From Camillea tinctor (Eukaryota; Ascomycota; Sordariomycetes; Xylariales; Xylariaceae), in assembly GCA_022578605.1 (NCBI GenBank), contig MU394056.1:558001-622000 (forward strand): a stretch of 64,000 nt of DNA, in the 5' to 3' direction. The notes beneath the pieces are model-generated. The model had not been told where the DNA came from. It saw only the letters and a program-made list of their open reading frames with translations, and made no database searches. This document shows, one piece after another, positions 49,342 through 63,021 of this stretch (the stretch's first letter is position 1; each line of letters begins with the position of its first letter). Made by a program: the position numbers and the translations under genes.

Positions 49342-52042
49342 ATGGCGAGCGATGCGGATACCAACTCTCCTCATCTCAAGGACGCGACGGTTTTACATCT
49401 GCAGACAAAGCAGGAGAATGGCCAGCCCCTAACCGAATCGCCACACCCCGAAACTCCCTCCTGCGACCCTCCGATGCCGACGATATCTAGGTTACTGAAG
49501 GGAAAGAGTCATGAGTGGGAGGTTATTAGGAGTAAGACCGGGCCGTTGAATCTTCTCGACCTCCCGGTTGATATTTTGCGGTTGATTGTTAAGGAGGTAA
49601 GTATATATATAAATATATACCTACCTATATATAGATTATATGATTACTTGCGAACCAAGGGAACTTCGCTGACCCTGTATATTCCCCATCTAGATCACCC
49701 ATACCAACGATCTGACAGCGCTTGCGTTAACCAACTCTACCCTCTATAACCTTGCCGTGCCCCATATCTACGCCCGCTTCGATATCGTCTGGCCCGATGC
49801 CTCGATGCCTACGTCCGAAAGTAAGGGTGTCGATGCGCTCACATACGGCCTATCCACATTGTGTCTCGGCAGCAAGTTTGCGCATAGATCGAGATGGCTG
49901 CGGGGGTCCGCCTTGGGCAACCTCAGTCCATCTCTGAGACTCACAGACAACCAGTACGCAAAGTATACGCGAAAGTTTTCACTCGGCAACGGACCTCCAG
50001 ACTGGACATCAGAGTACATGATTACGAAGGAGAGCGGCAAGATGCTGGGCACCCTCGTCGCCCTAGCCGTTGCTAAGATGGTCAATTTGGAGACGTTTGT
50101 CTGGGACATGCCTACCGGTGTCCTATCCGATATATTTATGGCTCTTGCATCACTTCAGGACCACTACCCTGAGGGCGAATCGAGATTCCAGAAGTTATGG
50201 GTTCGCTGGCATGACAACTCCGAAACCGCTATGTCTTCAGGTCCGATGCTTCCCGTTGCTTCAATCAGATCACGGACGGTCAATTATTCTGAAAGCCATG
50301 TCGAGTACCCGACTTTCAGCGTCATACCCCCTTTGAGAAGCTTAACTGTTCTAGACATCGACGAACTCGCCTACCTAGATGAAATGTCGATTCTCATCGA
50401 AAGGTCTTTATCTAGCCTGAGGGAGCTCCGGGTCGGCATATCTCAAAAAGCACAGACCCATGAATTCGCCCAAACCTGGGATGGAACCAACTTGCAGCAG
50501 GTGGACCATGAAGCACGGTGGCCCGGGGAGAGTCAGATAGGTGAAAAGAGGCTAGGTGGTGTTCTAGGTGTGCTAGTTGGCAGAATATACGATATAAGAC
50601 GAAAATCTACTTCGAAATTGAATGAAAAAGGAACCCCCAACTCGACCTCTCCAGAGACCGATTTTGCTCTTGATGAAGGAGCTCTCTCTGGCCGCATGGC
50701 TTCGCTTTACACGTATAATGACGCCGAAGACCCCGCTCACCCATCCTGGCCGAGGCAGCATTCCACCCAAGCTTCGAAAGATGCCTCGAAAGTCAGTCAG
50801 AGCAATCACGAGCCATGCACGGGAAGGAGACGTCTCGACGGAAAACTACGGTTACAAACTCTAGAGCTCGAAAGGGTGGCGCTTTCAATGCAGGTCTGTA
50901 CAAAGGCTATAGATTGGAGCATTCTGACCAATCTCACGATCCTCGACTGTTTGTACCACGAGACGCTGTGGAAAGTACTGAGAAGACAATTTCAACCGAC
51001 ACCTCCCCCACGTGGATCACGAGTTGGCACCCCGGCTCAATATCATCTAGCCTTGAAGCATCTTCATACCGACATTACCTCAGCCTCCCTTATAAGTTTC
51101 ATCAAGGAAACTCTGGCGCCAAATACGCTCGAGGTGCTCTTCCTACAAGATCGACGTCGCTCAGGCCCACCTCCTGTCACAATCGACCAGATCTTCAAAG
51201 GCGCGATAAGACGACATCGCTCGAGTCTTCAAAAGCTCCTTCTTGACAGCTCCGATAAGAGAGCCCGCTCAAGTGGTTCGGAGGCACACCGTTGGACAAG
51301 TTGGGTGTTGAGTAAAGATATGGTATCATATATTACAAGCGGTAGAATGGAGAATCTAAAAGAGCTCGCTGCAGCATTCAATTATAAGGATTGGGTAAGC
51401 GCAAGAGCCCCCCTCCCGCCCTCTGCTTAGTAGTGGTGGGTATAGTTGCATCATATTGGGAACTAACACAGAAATTTACAGCATTTATTCCTCCAACGGC
51501 TTCCTAACATTCCCCAACTCCGCTCCTTATACATAACACACACGCTAGAGCATATGGCCGGGATATTTGAACCTAAAGAATTAGCTCTCCAGATAGTTGA
51601 TATCATCACGCTGCGGCCCGAAATCCAGCTTTGTTACGTGGGGATCGGAAGTAAGTGCTTTGAAATATTGGAGACTCGACGCAACGACACCACTAGTAGT
51701 ATGCCGGATGTCAATTCACACAACCATGCCGGACACGGTGCGATAGTGATGGATGGAGAGGAGGAGGACGACGATGAAGAGGGGGGTAGCGATGGCGACG
51801 AAGAGACGGAGGAAGAGGAGGACTCAGACTCAGACTCAGACTCAGATGGTGTAAATGACGATATTACTAACACAAGTCCGACGGACGGCGAGGACGACTT
51901 CACCGAGGTCTCGGATGATACCGAATCTGAGGCGGACTCGTCGCGGGATGTCGGTGAGTCGGTTCCACGATTGCGACTACGGGAGATCTTGTTCTACGAC
52001 GATAAGGTGGCCATTTTCAAGGCGAGACATGGCAAGCTGTGA
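49342..52042 (+). CDS. F-box protein with acidic C-terminal domain
   Basis: Three exons: 49342-49596, 49694-51394 and 51482-52042. The introns are 97 bp (GTAAGT...TAG) and 87 bp (GTAAGC...CAG), both phase 0, giving 838 aa. The start is an ATG in strong ACCATGG context. An F-box spans residues about 68-115 (LNLLDLPVDILRLIVKE then ITHTNDLTALALTNSTL), interrupted by intron 1. F-box proteins bind Skp1 and bring substrates to SCF ubiquitin ligases. The centre looks LRR-like or solenoid (recurrent LRSLTVLDID, LQTLELERVAL, LKHLHTD). Residues 744-774 are almost wholly acidic, ending in Ser-Asp repeats from GACTCA units, followed by a more ordered C-terminus (LREILFYDDKVAIFKARHG). A GTAAGT at 51651 inside exon 3 is read through in frame and I treat it as unused. 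The substrate is unknown. Confidence 0.85.
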
Positions 52043-54385
52043 CGGTGCGTGATCTTGCGTGACAATATTGCGGTCTGGGAGTCTGGGAGGGGGGTCTTTC
52101 CATTTTGGGCGTTATTGGATGTTATCTTGGCGACATGGTTTCATTTTTCAAGGGTACGTGCTCGGTTGTAGCTATGGAATCTTTCTCTTTTAGGGGGTGG
52201 ATAGGTTAGGATAGGGTAAGGCGTAGGTCAACAACGGTGAACCGGAAGGGGGGGGGGGGAGAGGGGGAAAATCTGGTCACCCCGGGATGTGAAAAACAAA
52301 AAAGAAACAGGTTGCATTCAGAATCTTTGCGTAGGTTGGTTTTGGTTTTTTTTATTCTGTGTGTTTCTCGTATTCGAACTTTTTTGAATTTGAATTTAGG
52401 ATCATTTGCCTATTCACCTCAACCTACCTACACTACTTAATATCGAGTCAGGCGAAGGCCGGTTCTGTTTATTCCTTTCTTTTTCTTTGGTCGTATAAAA
52501 GTTTATTATAAGTGACGTACTTTGGTACCTAACCTATATACTACCAACTAAGTAAGACTTTAATGTTGTCAGTACACTATTTACTTGTACCTATGTATTT
52601 GAATTGAGCATGAGAAGCTATCTACATATACCCAATCTTTCTAAGGCAGCTAGGATGCAACAGCTGTTTACCTAAACTAGTAGCTAGGCACACACGTGTG
52701 CACCGGTATATATGGTTCGGTCTGCAGGTATAGAGCTTCGATCAATGCATCACGATTACCGCCAAACTGGAAAGTTGGAAAAAGCCAAGTCATCTTACCT
52801 GTCGCGTGGCGCTATAGGGCCAGGACCAGGGCTATGACCGGGGGGCTATGTATGTACATACCTACAACTGCACTACATCTAGTAGCTACCATATGTAGGT
52901 AGTATAGCTTCACTGCAAGCAAAGGGGAGACGAAAACGATTGATGGAGAGAGGAGGAAAAGAAGAAAAGAGTTAATAAACGAATGATGTTATGTAGTATC
53001 TTCAAACCTAGGTAGGTATGTATAATATGTGCTTATATCCCTAAACTTACATAGTATATGTCTGGTATTATCTAATTACTTAAATAGGAAAGTTAAGGGT
53101 AACATAGCTAGGTTAGGCATTTAATAGTTACTACCTTGTGTCTGTTGTTGTTTGAGTACAGCTTATTTACAGAAACTACCATGTAGTATACTTGACAGAG
53201 GTACTGCATATATACATACATACATAGTACATACTGTATGTAGTATGTAAGTCAACCTTGATGTTAGATATAGTTTATGTAGTATTGGTACATACATACA
53301 TACATACAGAGAGGTACCTAATTGTTGGGTCCGTCCTCATGGGGGAGAGAAACGACAAGGACCAAGAAAAACCAACAAAAAATTTTAATAAATAAAATAA
53401 AATAATAAAAAAAAAGGAGAGAAGAGAGAAAAAAAAAGGGAAAAGAAAGAACAAGAGAAGAAGGAAAAGAGGCCTGTGTGCTACTAATGCAGGTACTAAG
53501 AATGTTGTTGCTTGTCACAGTTGATTTGCATGGCTTCTAGGCTGTCTCTTTGGTAAAAGAGTGGCCCCATTTTGTTCTTTCTAATGTTCGTTCATTCTTC
53601 ACCGTAAGATAGAACAGACCAAAGAAAAAAAAAAGGTGTTGCGGTAGTGGTGGTACAAATGCGTGTCCCGCCTTACCGCCATCTATTCTTACACACACAT
53701 TACCCATCTTACCTGGTCCCCCAGTAAGAAGAGATCCACAAATGGTAATAATAATAATGATTCGAGTTTTCTTTTCTCTCTCTTTGCTTGTTGTCCTTGT
53801 TCCGCCAGTCGCCTAAAGGTTTAGAGGGAAAAAAAAGTTACTAAGTAATAGTAGTAAATGCTGCTAGTGTCAGTTGTCTCACTACTTACTTATTCTCTCT
53901 CTACTCTATACACACACACACACTCTCTCTCTCTATCTCTCACCGATAGTTTGGTAGTGCGGGTATTTTCTTTGTCCCAGACCGCAAAGGCTTGCTGCAG
54001 ATAGAAATACCCAAAAAGAGAATGCACCAAGCCTCCTGACGAAGAACTCTCCGCCTCTTCGATAAGTACGGACCACAGCCCATCTTCGCTCTGAGAGCGG
54101 AATTCCCCCTTCTACAGCTTAAAAACAAGGTAGAACCACTTGGGAGGATCTGGCTTTCTCCTCTTCACCTATATCTGTTCCCGATTGTCTCATGCTGGTG
54201 CCGTGTTCGTGTTCTTGACTTTTCCCATCTGGCGGAGTTGGCGCTTTTCCCACGTCCCCTGCAAGGAGAGAGAGAATCTGACTACTTATTTGTATTGGAT
54301 CCCGCCTTTTCGACACCACCGTTCTCTCTTCCTACCCTCTCTTTCTCTCTTCCTCTTCCCCTTTTTAAAAATTCCTCTCGCAGTT
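52043..54385. other. Intergenic; leader of the second F-box gene at the right
   Basis: No gene seen. It contains TACATACA repeats (53205-53310), A/G-rich tracts (53380-53470), CA and CT microsatellites (53905-53940) and a strongly pyrimidine-rich leader (54300-54370) directly before the next ATG. Confidence 0.5.
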
Positions 54386-55890
54386 ATGGATACTCTACCC
54401 GTGGAGCTTTTGAGGCTCATTTACGCCTACTGCGATCGCCCATCTGTTCGCAGTCTTCGAGCAGTTACGCGCACCCTGGCCGATGTTGGCTACGAGTTCT
54501 TGATCCCCCCACGCTTTACCTCTGTTAGCTGGAGAAATGATATTGATCGATTGCACTGCATTGCCCTTCACGACCGCCTGCGGGCCAGCATTAATTCCAT
54601 TACTATTTTCCTCGGAGAACTCTCTTACTATGATGCATGGAGTACTTCATGGTAAGAAATCCCAATCTCAATTCCCACCCCTTCCCCTTTTTTTCCCCCT
54701 TCAACATTGTTGTGGTTGTGGTGACGTCGCTCCGTTACTGCTGCGAGGCCTCTATCGGGGCCTAACACAAATAATAGGAGAGAGATGGTTCAGCCAAGAT
54801 TCCCTCCCCTCCGTTTCCGATTGGCATTCGGCTAATTTAATTTCTTCCTTTTCGTAGGGCCCAGCACTTCGTCACACCTCCGGAGGAGCGCACTGAGCTT
54901 ATGGGCTCTGCCCGCAAGGAGTTTGACAGGATTGCCGAAGGGCGGAAGGCTGTCGGCCCGTTGCATCTGAGAACTGACGATCTTAGAGAGGCCTGCTCGG
55001 CCTTGCCGAACCTCGAACACTTTGAAGTTGCTTTCACGCAGTGCCCGCTCGACAACGAATTCCTGCGGGAGGTCTTCGACTGGCCCAACTGCCGGAAGCT
55101 CGATCGACCCCTGACTTACAGCAACTTGGACGCCATTATCTTTGCACTGCACGGCGTGCGATTGTCCTCGTTCAAAGTTGACCGGATGCCTCTCGAGGTG
55201 TTCCGCCTGCCAGGCCATCGTACGCATTGGTTCACGCACGCCCAATCATTCAACAGCTTGTCCAAGCTCAACTTGACCTTTGATCCTTCAGGGCTGCAGG
55301 GACCCGGCTCAACATTTAGGGCCGTCAATGGCCTGGGTCGCATTCTGCAACTCGCCACCGGGCTGCGTTATCTCAAGCTTGCTTTCCACCCCTATTCGAG
55401 CGGAACCTCTAAGTTCGCGCTTTCATTCCGAGAATTGTTCCACACCTTCACCTATAAGCACCTAACGGATCTGACCCTAGAAGGTGTTTCTTGTGACGAA
55501 GACGACCTCAAGGAGTTCCTCGCGCGCCATGGTGAGACCTTGGCTCGTCTACGCCTAGGCGGCCGCGGACTAGCCAAGCCATTCGAGGTGTCTCTTGGAG
55601 GGGTCCATCTGTACGAGGGTACTTTCAAGTCGCTCTTCACCGGCCTTCGTGTGAAACTTCCGAAGCTTGAACGCCTACATCTCGAGGGTATCTTCGAATG
55701 CGAGCACCAGGACCTGCCCTCGCACGAGGCTTACAATTTCTACCCCCTGACTAACGAAGATTGGGAGGATGTTCCTCGCCCTCGATGGGTCCGAACATCG
55801 CGAAAGACTATCAACTGCGCTCCTTTCGAGCAATACGTTCTCGCTGGCGGACCGTATCCTGGAAGCTCTCTGAGTCAGCAGAGTTACTGA
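54386..55890 (+). CDS. F-box protein, LRR-like C-terminal region
   Basis: Two exons: 54386-54651 and 54858-55890, with a 206-bp intron (GTAAGA...TAG) that splits a Trp codon. The protein has 432 aa. The start MDTLPVELLRLIYAYCDRPSVRSL is itself the beginning of an F-box (residues 1-45), so this ATG is preferred over upstream frame sequence. The remainder alternates Leu-rich strands and helices (LPNLEHFEVAFTQ, LSKLNLTFDPSG, LTDLTLEGVSCDEDDLKEFL, LKLPKLERLHLEG-like), typical of fungal F-box proteins with degenerate leucine-rich repeats. The last 60 residues resemble the conserved ends of other uncharacterised fungal F-box proteins. It is inferred to be an SCF adaptor; the target is unknown. It lies 2.3 kb downstream of another F-box gene on the same strand, but the two are not similar enough to be recent duplicates. 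Confidence 0.86.
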
Positions 55891-58800
55891 AAGCTAAGAC
55901 ATTACCGCTTATGGGCAACATACGACACTGAACCTACTCAGCACTACCTATCCAACACAGTATGACCGTATTTCCAGCATTTTGTATCACAACGAACTCT
56001 TGCATTACCCGGGTGGCAGCGGGTTAGCGGTGTTGGTGGTGCAACGAGATTCCCTATAGTACTATTGTGTCTTGTTTTCTAGGGAATCTTTATTGTAGTT
56101 CTGTTTATTTCATCAACGAATCTCTTTTTCTATTTCTTATACTTCATACGACTGCAATGACTTACGCAATGGTTCTTGGTGGTCCGGCGTTGGAATTCAT
56201 GGTCATTGCATGACAGACGCCGGTGGGCGTGTTCCAGCCATACCCGACTGGCCTAAAGAACACTGCTTTTTTTTTTCTTTCAATTTTTTCTCCTACATTT
56301 TCTTACTCGGATGATTCAAAGGGAAACGAATGTCTCGCGACGCACATGAAAAGTAAAATGACTTTGAGCTTGGTTTTAGCAAGTTGGCAATCTCGTGATT
56401 GCTTCGATGATGGATGATACTTGGGCTACGAAAAAGGGTTATAGATTGTAATCGGCTCATATAATGAAACCTTTCCTAGATTGATAGATTTTTTTCCCCA
56501 TTCAATTGCACAACCTGTTCCCCCTCCCTCCCGTGAGACTACCTGACTTATTGTGACAGCTGGTATATAATCTCCCTCAATCGCGCTGGTTCGTGGACAT
56601 CTATCCCCGGGGAACACGCGTCATACCAGCACTATCCTCGTTATTTCCCTATTACCCGGACCTTAAGAGCGGCGAATTTTTCTTACTTGTGCCACTGCGT
56701 AGTTGAATCTAATCTCCGGAAGCCATCTTTTTGTATGACACCGGTCTGAAGCCGTACAATGCTGACGATAGATGCGGCTCTATATGAAGAAAATACCTGC
56801 AGCGGGTTGCTTCGAGCAGAATTGTTTAACTAGCTCTGAGATAGATAGCAATTTTAAAAAATCGATTTATGTACTACATACACATAGCCTTTTCTTTTTC
56901 GGGCTTGTCAACTTCAGACGAACCTGTAAGCTTCCCGAGTGGATCATTGAGATTGAATCTAAACTTCTCTTGCGGCTACAACCCATCCCGTTTGTTTTGA
57001 CTAAGTAACTAGTGGCAATCTTGACGGAGATTTTTTTCTCTTCTATATTGTTTCGCGCTTGTCCAACACTCTTGTTTCAAAGTTATATCAGCGTAGGAGG
57101 GAAGGGGGACTCACCCCCCTCATTCCCTACCTCCGGCCTATCCAGTTCAAGTTGTAAGCGTACACACCTTGTGGAAATTGGTAGGTAGATACCTAGGTAG
57201 ATGCCTGCGTATTACTTAGATATATACACACTTACATACACCCGCATACACTTACATGATTAGTCGGATGCATGGAAACAACCTACCTACAGCCGGACTA
57301 AACCTAAAACTCTAGGTTAGGTAGGTAGGCATGTATGTAGTTGTTGGGATCAGTTTAAGTTAGAAGGGGGGTTGCGGGATATGTACGTACAACTAGATAT
57401 CAATATAAGCCTGGCTGGTGTGTAGTGTGTAGGTAGGTATGTACTTTGTACGTGTGTAGGTAATATAACGAGGTGACATAACATGTAATAACAGGTTGGT
57501 ATGATAGGTTTGTGTATATACTAAGGGCAAACAGCATGTCTACACCTACCTATATCCTTTATTATTGTTGTTCTCGTTAATCAAAAGTTATCGTGAGTAC
57601 CTAGTTTACCTACATTCTTCGGGATGCAGCAGCAGTGCAGAAGAATCACAACGAAGCATGCCAGCCCAAGTTGTTCGTCGGGTTTGTTTCGGGTTAGGTT
57701 TTCTCAACTTTGCCATAACGTTCTTAGGACACCTTCTACCTATCTCTCCACTTTTCTGCTCATTGGCATTTTATACATATGTGGTTAGGTTCAGCTAACG
57801 TATGTAGATCGAGGGAAAAAGATTTCTCGGGATGGGACGATCATCAGGGTCCATATCGTCCCCCTCCCCCCGTCTCCTCCACTGAAGGTTTAGAACGAAG
57901 AAAAAAAAACACCAAATTCCCTATGCATGTACGATGATTACATAGGTTTAGGCTCCTCGCTGTCCGGTACCGTAGGATTTATCAAACTACTGTAATGTAT
58001 GTACTTAACTCTTTTTTTTTTCTCCGACTGTAGTGTCCACATAAACCTACCTACCTAACTCATGCAGGCTGTGCTTACCACTTACTAAACTAGATCAGTT
58101 ACATAGTGCACTACGTTATATATTCTGTCGAGCTGTGGCACAGGCCATGATGGAACTGGGTCCCGAAATATGTGCGTACGAGGAGAAAGAGTGGATGGGC
58201 GCGGGGGCTAAGCCTCGTCATACAGAATTTTTGTTTACGTATCAGCTGATGTGGTGCGCGCCCAAATTTTCTTCTTTACTATCATTGTTTTTTTTTCTTC
58301 GGTTATTTCTTTTTCTCGCTATGATAGATACCTGGATGTTATTATGAGCGGGTAGATATATATATATATATAGATGTTGACATGTATGTACCTACGTGAA
58401 TGTGCCGTGCGTGCATCTTGCGTGCCGTTGTATTTGTCGGTGAAGAAAAGACGAGGTTTTGTTCGTACATTGCTACCTATCACAGAAGTGTAGGTTGGGA
58501 TTCAACAGGATTGAGGGGTGGGATTGGATCGGATAGGCCGCCCTAATCTGGGGCGTAATACTCCTAGTTTGTAAAATCGAATATAATTTTTCTTCTTCGC
58601 TTTTCCTTTTCTTTCCTAGATGAAAAGAGTTTGATAGATCTGGCTCGGGTTAGTCGTATTGGAATAACCCGAATAATAGTGTAATACGTAGAGATGGAAA
58701 CCCAACAAAAAGGGGAGCCTCTTCAGCCAGCCAGCCCGGCTGGCCGGCAATCCTGGGGTCGCTTGGCTAGGATTGACCTTGCTCTAGTGTGAAATCGGAG

Positions 58801-61800
58801 AGAAAGCTTTCCAACGGTATGGGCGAGGTGGATCTCGAGTCTATCAAGTTAGTGACTTTGTGACTTTGTGACTTCGTAACTGATGTCTGGATTACCGACT
58901 TCTGCACTTATAGGTTACATGAATATAGTGGGCTGGTTGGCTGTTTGGCCCCCCCCTTTTTTTTTTCCATTAATAGAATCTCAGCCAACAAGCAGGTTGT
59001 ACATACATATTGAAGGTATAACCGTAGTAGGTATGGAATTAATGTAATTCATTCCTTGCGTAGCCATGTGTTTCCAAGTCATTCCTGTAGAAGTATGGGT
59101 AAGATGACTTACGCGGATACATACGCAAATACATAGGTCAGGTTATAACCTGGGTCCTGCACCATACCTCGGTACCTGAGTATTGATGTTGGTAGGGTAA
59201 AGTATGGATGTACCTAAGCAATGAGCTAACCTACGTCCATGTAGGCTAGATGCAAGTCATCCTTGACATAGACTAAGATAGGTACGTATAGGTAGTCTAT
59301 ACGCGGATATTTTGTAGTGTATGAATGCACCTATGCATCGACGCATGTGCAATGTTAAAGAGTAATTGATATACATACGAAAAAGGTGGTTAATGAGACA
59401 TTCTATTCCATTGCCGCATCTCGACACACACCCGAACGCACATTTACGGCACTTTATACAACCCTCTTATTGTGTCTATCAAAAGAGGTCCCTAGATCTG
59501 CAGTCACGCGTATAGCTGACCCAAATGGGGAGAAAAGAGGACAAACCCGTAAGGCAGTGATTAACCCGTTATTGATTATCAGCGTAACGTAGGACATATT
59601 AGGTGTGCTTGGTTCTTCTGTAAATGGCGTACTTGTCTCCCCTAATGAAGAATGGTGGTTCGGAAGAAAAAGATAAAAGTCTTTCTCTCTTTCTTTTCTT
59701 ATTTCATCATTGTTTTGGCCACTGCTCAGCTGAGCGTACATACCTGACTCTATATCAGGGCTTCACTATGATTATTGTGGTTTCATTATTGCACTACCTA
59801 TAGGTAGTTACTAGCCCGTGCCCATTTATTGACCAAGATCTCACGTCGTCCAGCTGTCCGGGTTGCTGTCAAGCTAGGATACCTAGTTCGGCTTTCCCAG
59901 TTATTATGATCGATGACATCGTCTACCGAACTCTGCTAATGGGTGGCTCGCAAGGCAGACCGTCGAATGGTAGGTTATGTAGCTGAATGTACATATGGAT
60001 ACGAAAAAGAAAATAACGTATACATCTATAAATCAGTTATGTATGATAGAACGCCGTATTCTTTCCTAATGTATTGGGGGGAAAGGAGATAATCAAAGCG
60101 AAACAGCCCTTTCATGATCATGGCGTCGTCGTGGCTGTCAGCAGAGGCTTGGCAGGGACATCAGTTTGCACGGGCAAAGTCAAGACATCTGCACAGTCGA
60201 CAATCTGCGGACAGGGCTCTGGCAACGGCAATACATATGTTTTGATATTACACACAAACCGAAAATGGTTCCTACTAATGTAGGTTATACACTATACTAA
60301 ACTTACAGTGCAGATGCAGGTTATGTGTGGGTGGCGCAGAGAGGATCATGAGATGAGTGATAGCCGAATGGTAATCACGCGGGATTGCGGATGGTACGGT
60401 GCGCCGTGTACGTGACCTTACAAGTGGCTAGGTATCGTGCCTTTCTCTATGTCTCGTTATATTTAGGTAACATAGTAGTAGTGTATAGGAGGTAAGTACA
60501 GAGTATCATGGTCATAGTTAATCTATCTATTACATACATGTACCCATCTTGCTGCTAATGTTGAGTAAGGGGAAAATTAGACCAAAAAAAAGAAAAGAGA
60601 CGAAGAAAAAGGTGGGACTTTGAAAAAAGAAAAAGAAAGAAAAAAGAAGGGGGGAAAAGCAATGAATGATAAATAAAAAAAAGTGCTTAATGAATGAGAT
60701 CGGAGAGCTGAGAAAGGAGTGGGGAGAGGGGGTGTTAGGTTAAGTACAGGTAGGTTTAGAAGATACTTACGCAGGTACGTACGAAGTATGTCATATTGTT
60801 AGTCCAGTCAGTGAATGAAATAGGGCGAACGGCTGAGCTGTAGAAGTCTAGACCGAGTCCACCCTTTTTGTCATTAAAAATGAAAAAGGAAAGAAAGTCT
60901 ACGCCAGCTACGCAGCTACGGCAGCTTAGTGGGAACATGGAAGGACGAACCGACGCAACGACGCAAAAACTAATTGAATGTGTGGCTTAGGTTCGATGCA
61001 AAGCGGTGCAAAGTGGTTTGAGGTGGAGAAGAGGGAAGCCGGGAAACCTGATGACTTGTAGACTAGACAGGGTTTGCCTGTCGATGACCATGTAAATTGT
61101 CTGAAAGACTCATCCGCAATGGCATTGACGATGTCGAGATTTGTTTGATAATGTCTCTCTTTTTTTCCTTTTTTTTTTTTTCCCCCTCCTCCAGATCTCG
61201 TAGTCTATCTTACCATTTTACTAGTTACACATATACTTTCCAAGACAATACCTCAATGTAACCCTATGATCTTCAATTGGCTTTTACTTCAGTGACATAT
61301 AGACTTTTTAACTTTTCTTTGCCCCCCCTCTTCTCTCCCCCCCACCTGAAAGTATACCTACGTCTGATTGATTTCCATTTCAAACATCCATTTTTCTCAT
61401 CTTGGTCCTCTTCTCTCTTGGTGTTATCTTTTTCAAGGTTGTGTCTTACATGCCAATCAAAGCATACACATACCAGACCTAAACTTCTTTTTCTTTTCTT
61501 TTTTTTTTAAAAAAAAAAAGAAGAAGAAAGAGAAATAAATGATCCGATTACCGTCAACGCGCTTTGACTTATTCGTGTGTTATTTCAATCTGTCGCACAC
61601 CTCGATCCAGTCAGCGTTAGACCAAGACCTTAATACCCACCTATCCACTCACACACCTCATACACTCATACACTCATACTACTACTCACCTGTTACCCAC
61701 ATCTAACCTAGTGTACGTACCTAAGTACCCTCTTTAATAGTCTGTCTTGTTGGCCTAGGATCTACATACTTTACCCTTTCTTATATTGTATACTATCATC

Positions 61801-63021
61801 ACCACCACACGAAAATCTTGTCCAAACTCAAAAAGCAAACTCGAAATATCTAACCTGCTTACCATTAACGTTGTTTCTACATTTCATCAGTTTGGCAGAA
61901 CATCAAACCCCTGTTCGTGTTGCTCATTTCCGTCGTTCCCGTCGTTGTTTTTTTGGATCCTCCCCGCCTCTCTTGCCCTATCCTCCGCTTCCGGTCATCT
62001 ACACTAAAAAGGCATACACATACCTACGCATAGGTCCTACTCCTAGGTCCTACGCATAGGTTTCATACGAACCCTATCAGTCATCTTACCCCGTCCAGCC
62101 AGCCAGCCAGCCAGAAGGTGTAAGTGTAATGTATGTAAGTATGTGTTCGTGTGTTCGTGTGTTCATGTGTTCTGTTTCTAAGTTGGTGTTGCTTGGTTGC
62201 TTTGTTGTACCCGTTCCTGAATTTTAATTCCTTTTTATTATTAGTTAGATAAAATAGCACAAAGCCCATTCATCATCAACCTTGAACTTTTTACCCTTTC
62301 CCTCCCCGCTATTGCCGAGCCACCTCAAAATCGGGAAAAGAGTTGCTTGGGTTGCTTCATACCCCTGACAACTGGACACCACCTATTCGATGTACCTACA
62401 TACAATACACTAATAACTTAGCCTGCTCGATCTTCAACTAACTAGTGTGTGTAGTAGGAGGTCTTCTGTCGTTCTCTCGTTCCCCATCTACTGGACCTGA
62501 TCTTGGATGTTTCCCGTCCAGCCCGTCCTCTCCCCCCGTCCCTCCCCCCGTCAGAAAAAGAGAGCCTGCAGACTCCAATCCTTCTACGGAAGACGCATTA
62601 ACGTACCTTGATGCTACCCAGCCCTGCTTGCTCTTGGCTGCCCTGTCAAGAACGTCACCTTGGTCTGCAGCCACTGGCACCCCTCGTAGCCCTTCTGTCG
62701 ACCCGTTTAACATACCTGTTTCCCCCCCTCCTCTTACCTTTGGCCCGCATCGTCTTTCCTTTTGTTGGCTCACGGCCTTCTCAGAGGGCACAACCGCCAT
62801 AACCACTGTCCGCGTCCTCCATAATCGCAATCGTAATCGCAGTCACAACCGCAACCACTATAATCACCATAATCACCGCTACTACTGCTGCCACCACCAC
62901 CACCACCACAACCTTTTATCTCCCACCGAACCACCCGCGAGAAAAACCTGGAAATCTGGATCTCCAACTCCTTCCTTGGTAGGTGGCGGTCGGTCAACCT
63001 AAACCGCCCGGTACCGCCGTC
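55891..63021. other. Intergenic, 7 kb, no gene seen
   Basis: No supportable gene. It contains TAGGTAGG repeats (57180-57450), a four-copy GTGACTTTG direct repeat (58853-58880), an imperfect GC hairpin (58726-58747), a purine tract (60580-60660), a T-run/A-run palindrome (61485-61535) and (CAGC)n and (GTGTTC)n repeats (62096-62172). The last 550 bp is pyrimidine-rich and probably the SYLF gene leader. Confidence 0.55.
61485..61535. repeat. Poly-T / poly-A palindromic tract
   Basis: A CT-tract ending in about ten T is followed immediately by eleven A and then GAAGAAGAAAGAGAA. The halves are near reverse complements, so a hairpin or slippage origin is possible. No gene is close enough to assign a terminator role. 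Confidence 0.65.

Noticed and set aside
51651..51656. GTAAGT as a third donor in the F-box gene
   Set aside because: The frame continues across it (GSKCFEILE) without a stop to a sensible C-terminus, and no matching acceptor is needed.
51634..51903. Minus-strand Ser-rich frame opposite the acidic repeat
   Set aside because: It is the complement of Asp/Glu/Ser codons and has no independent support.
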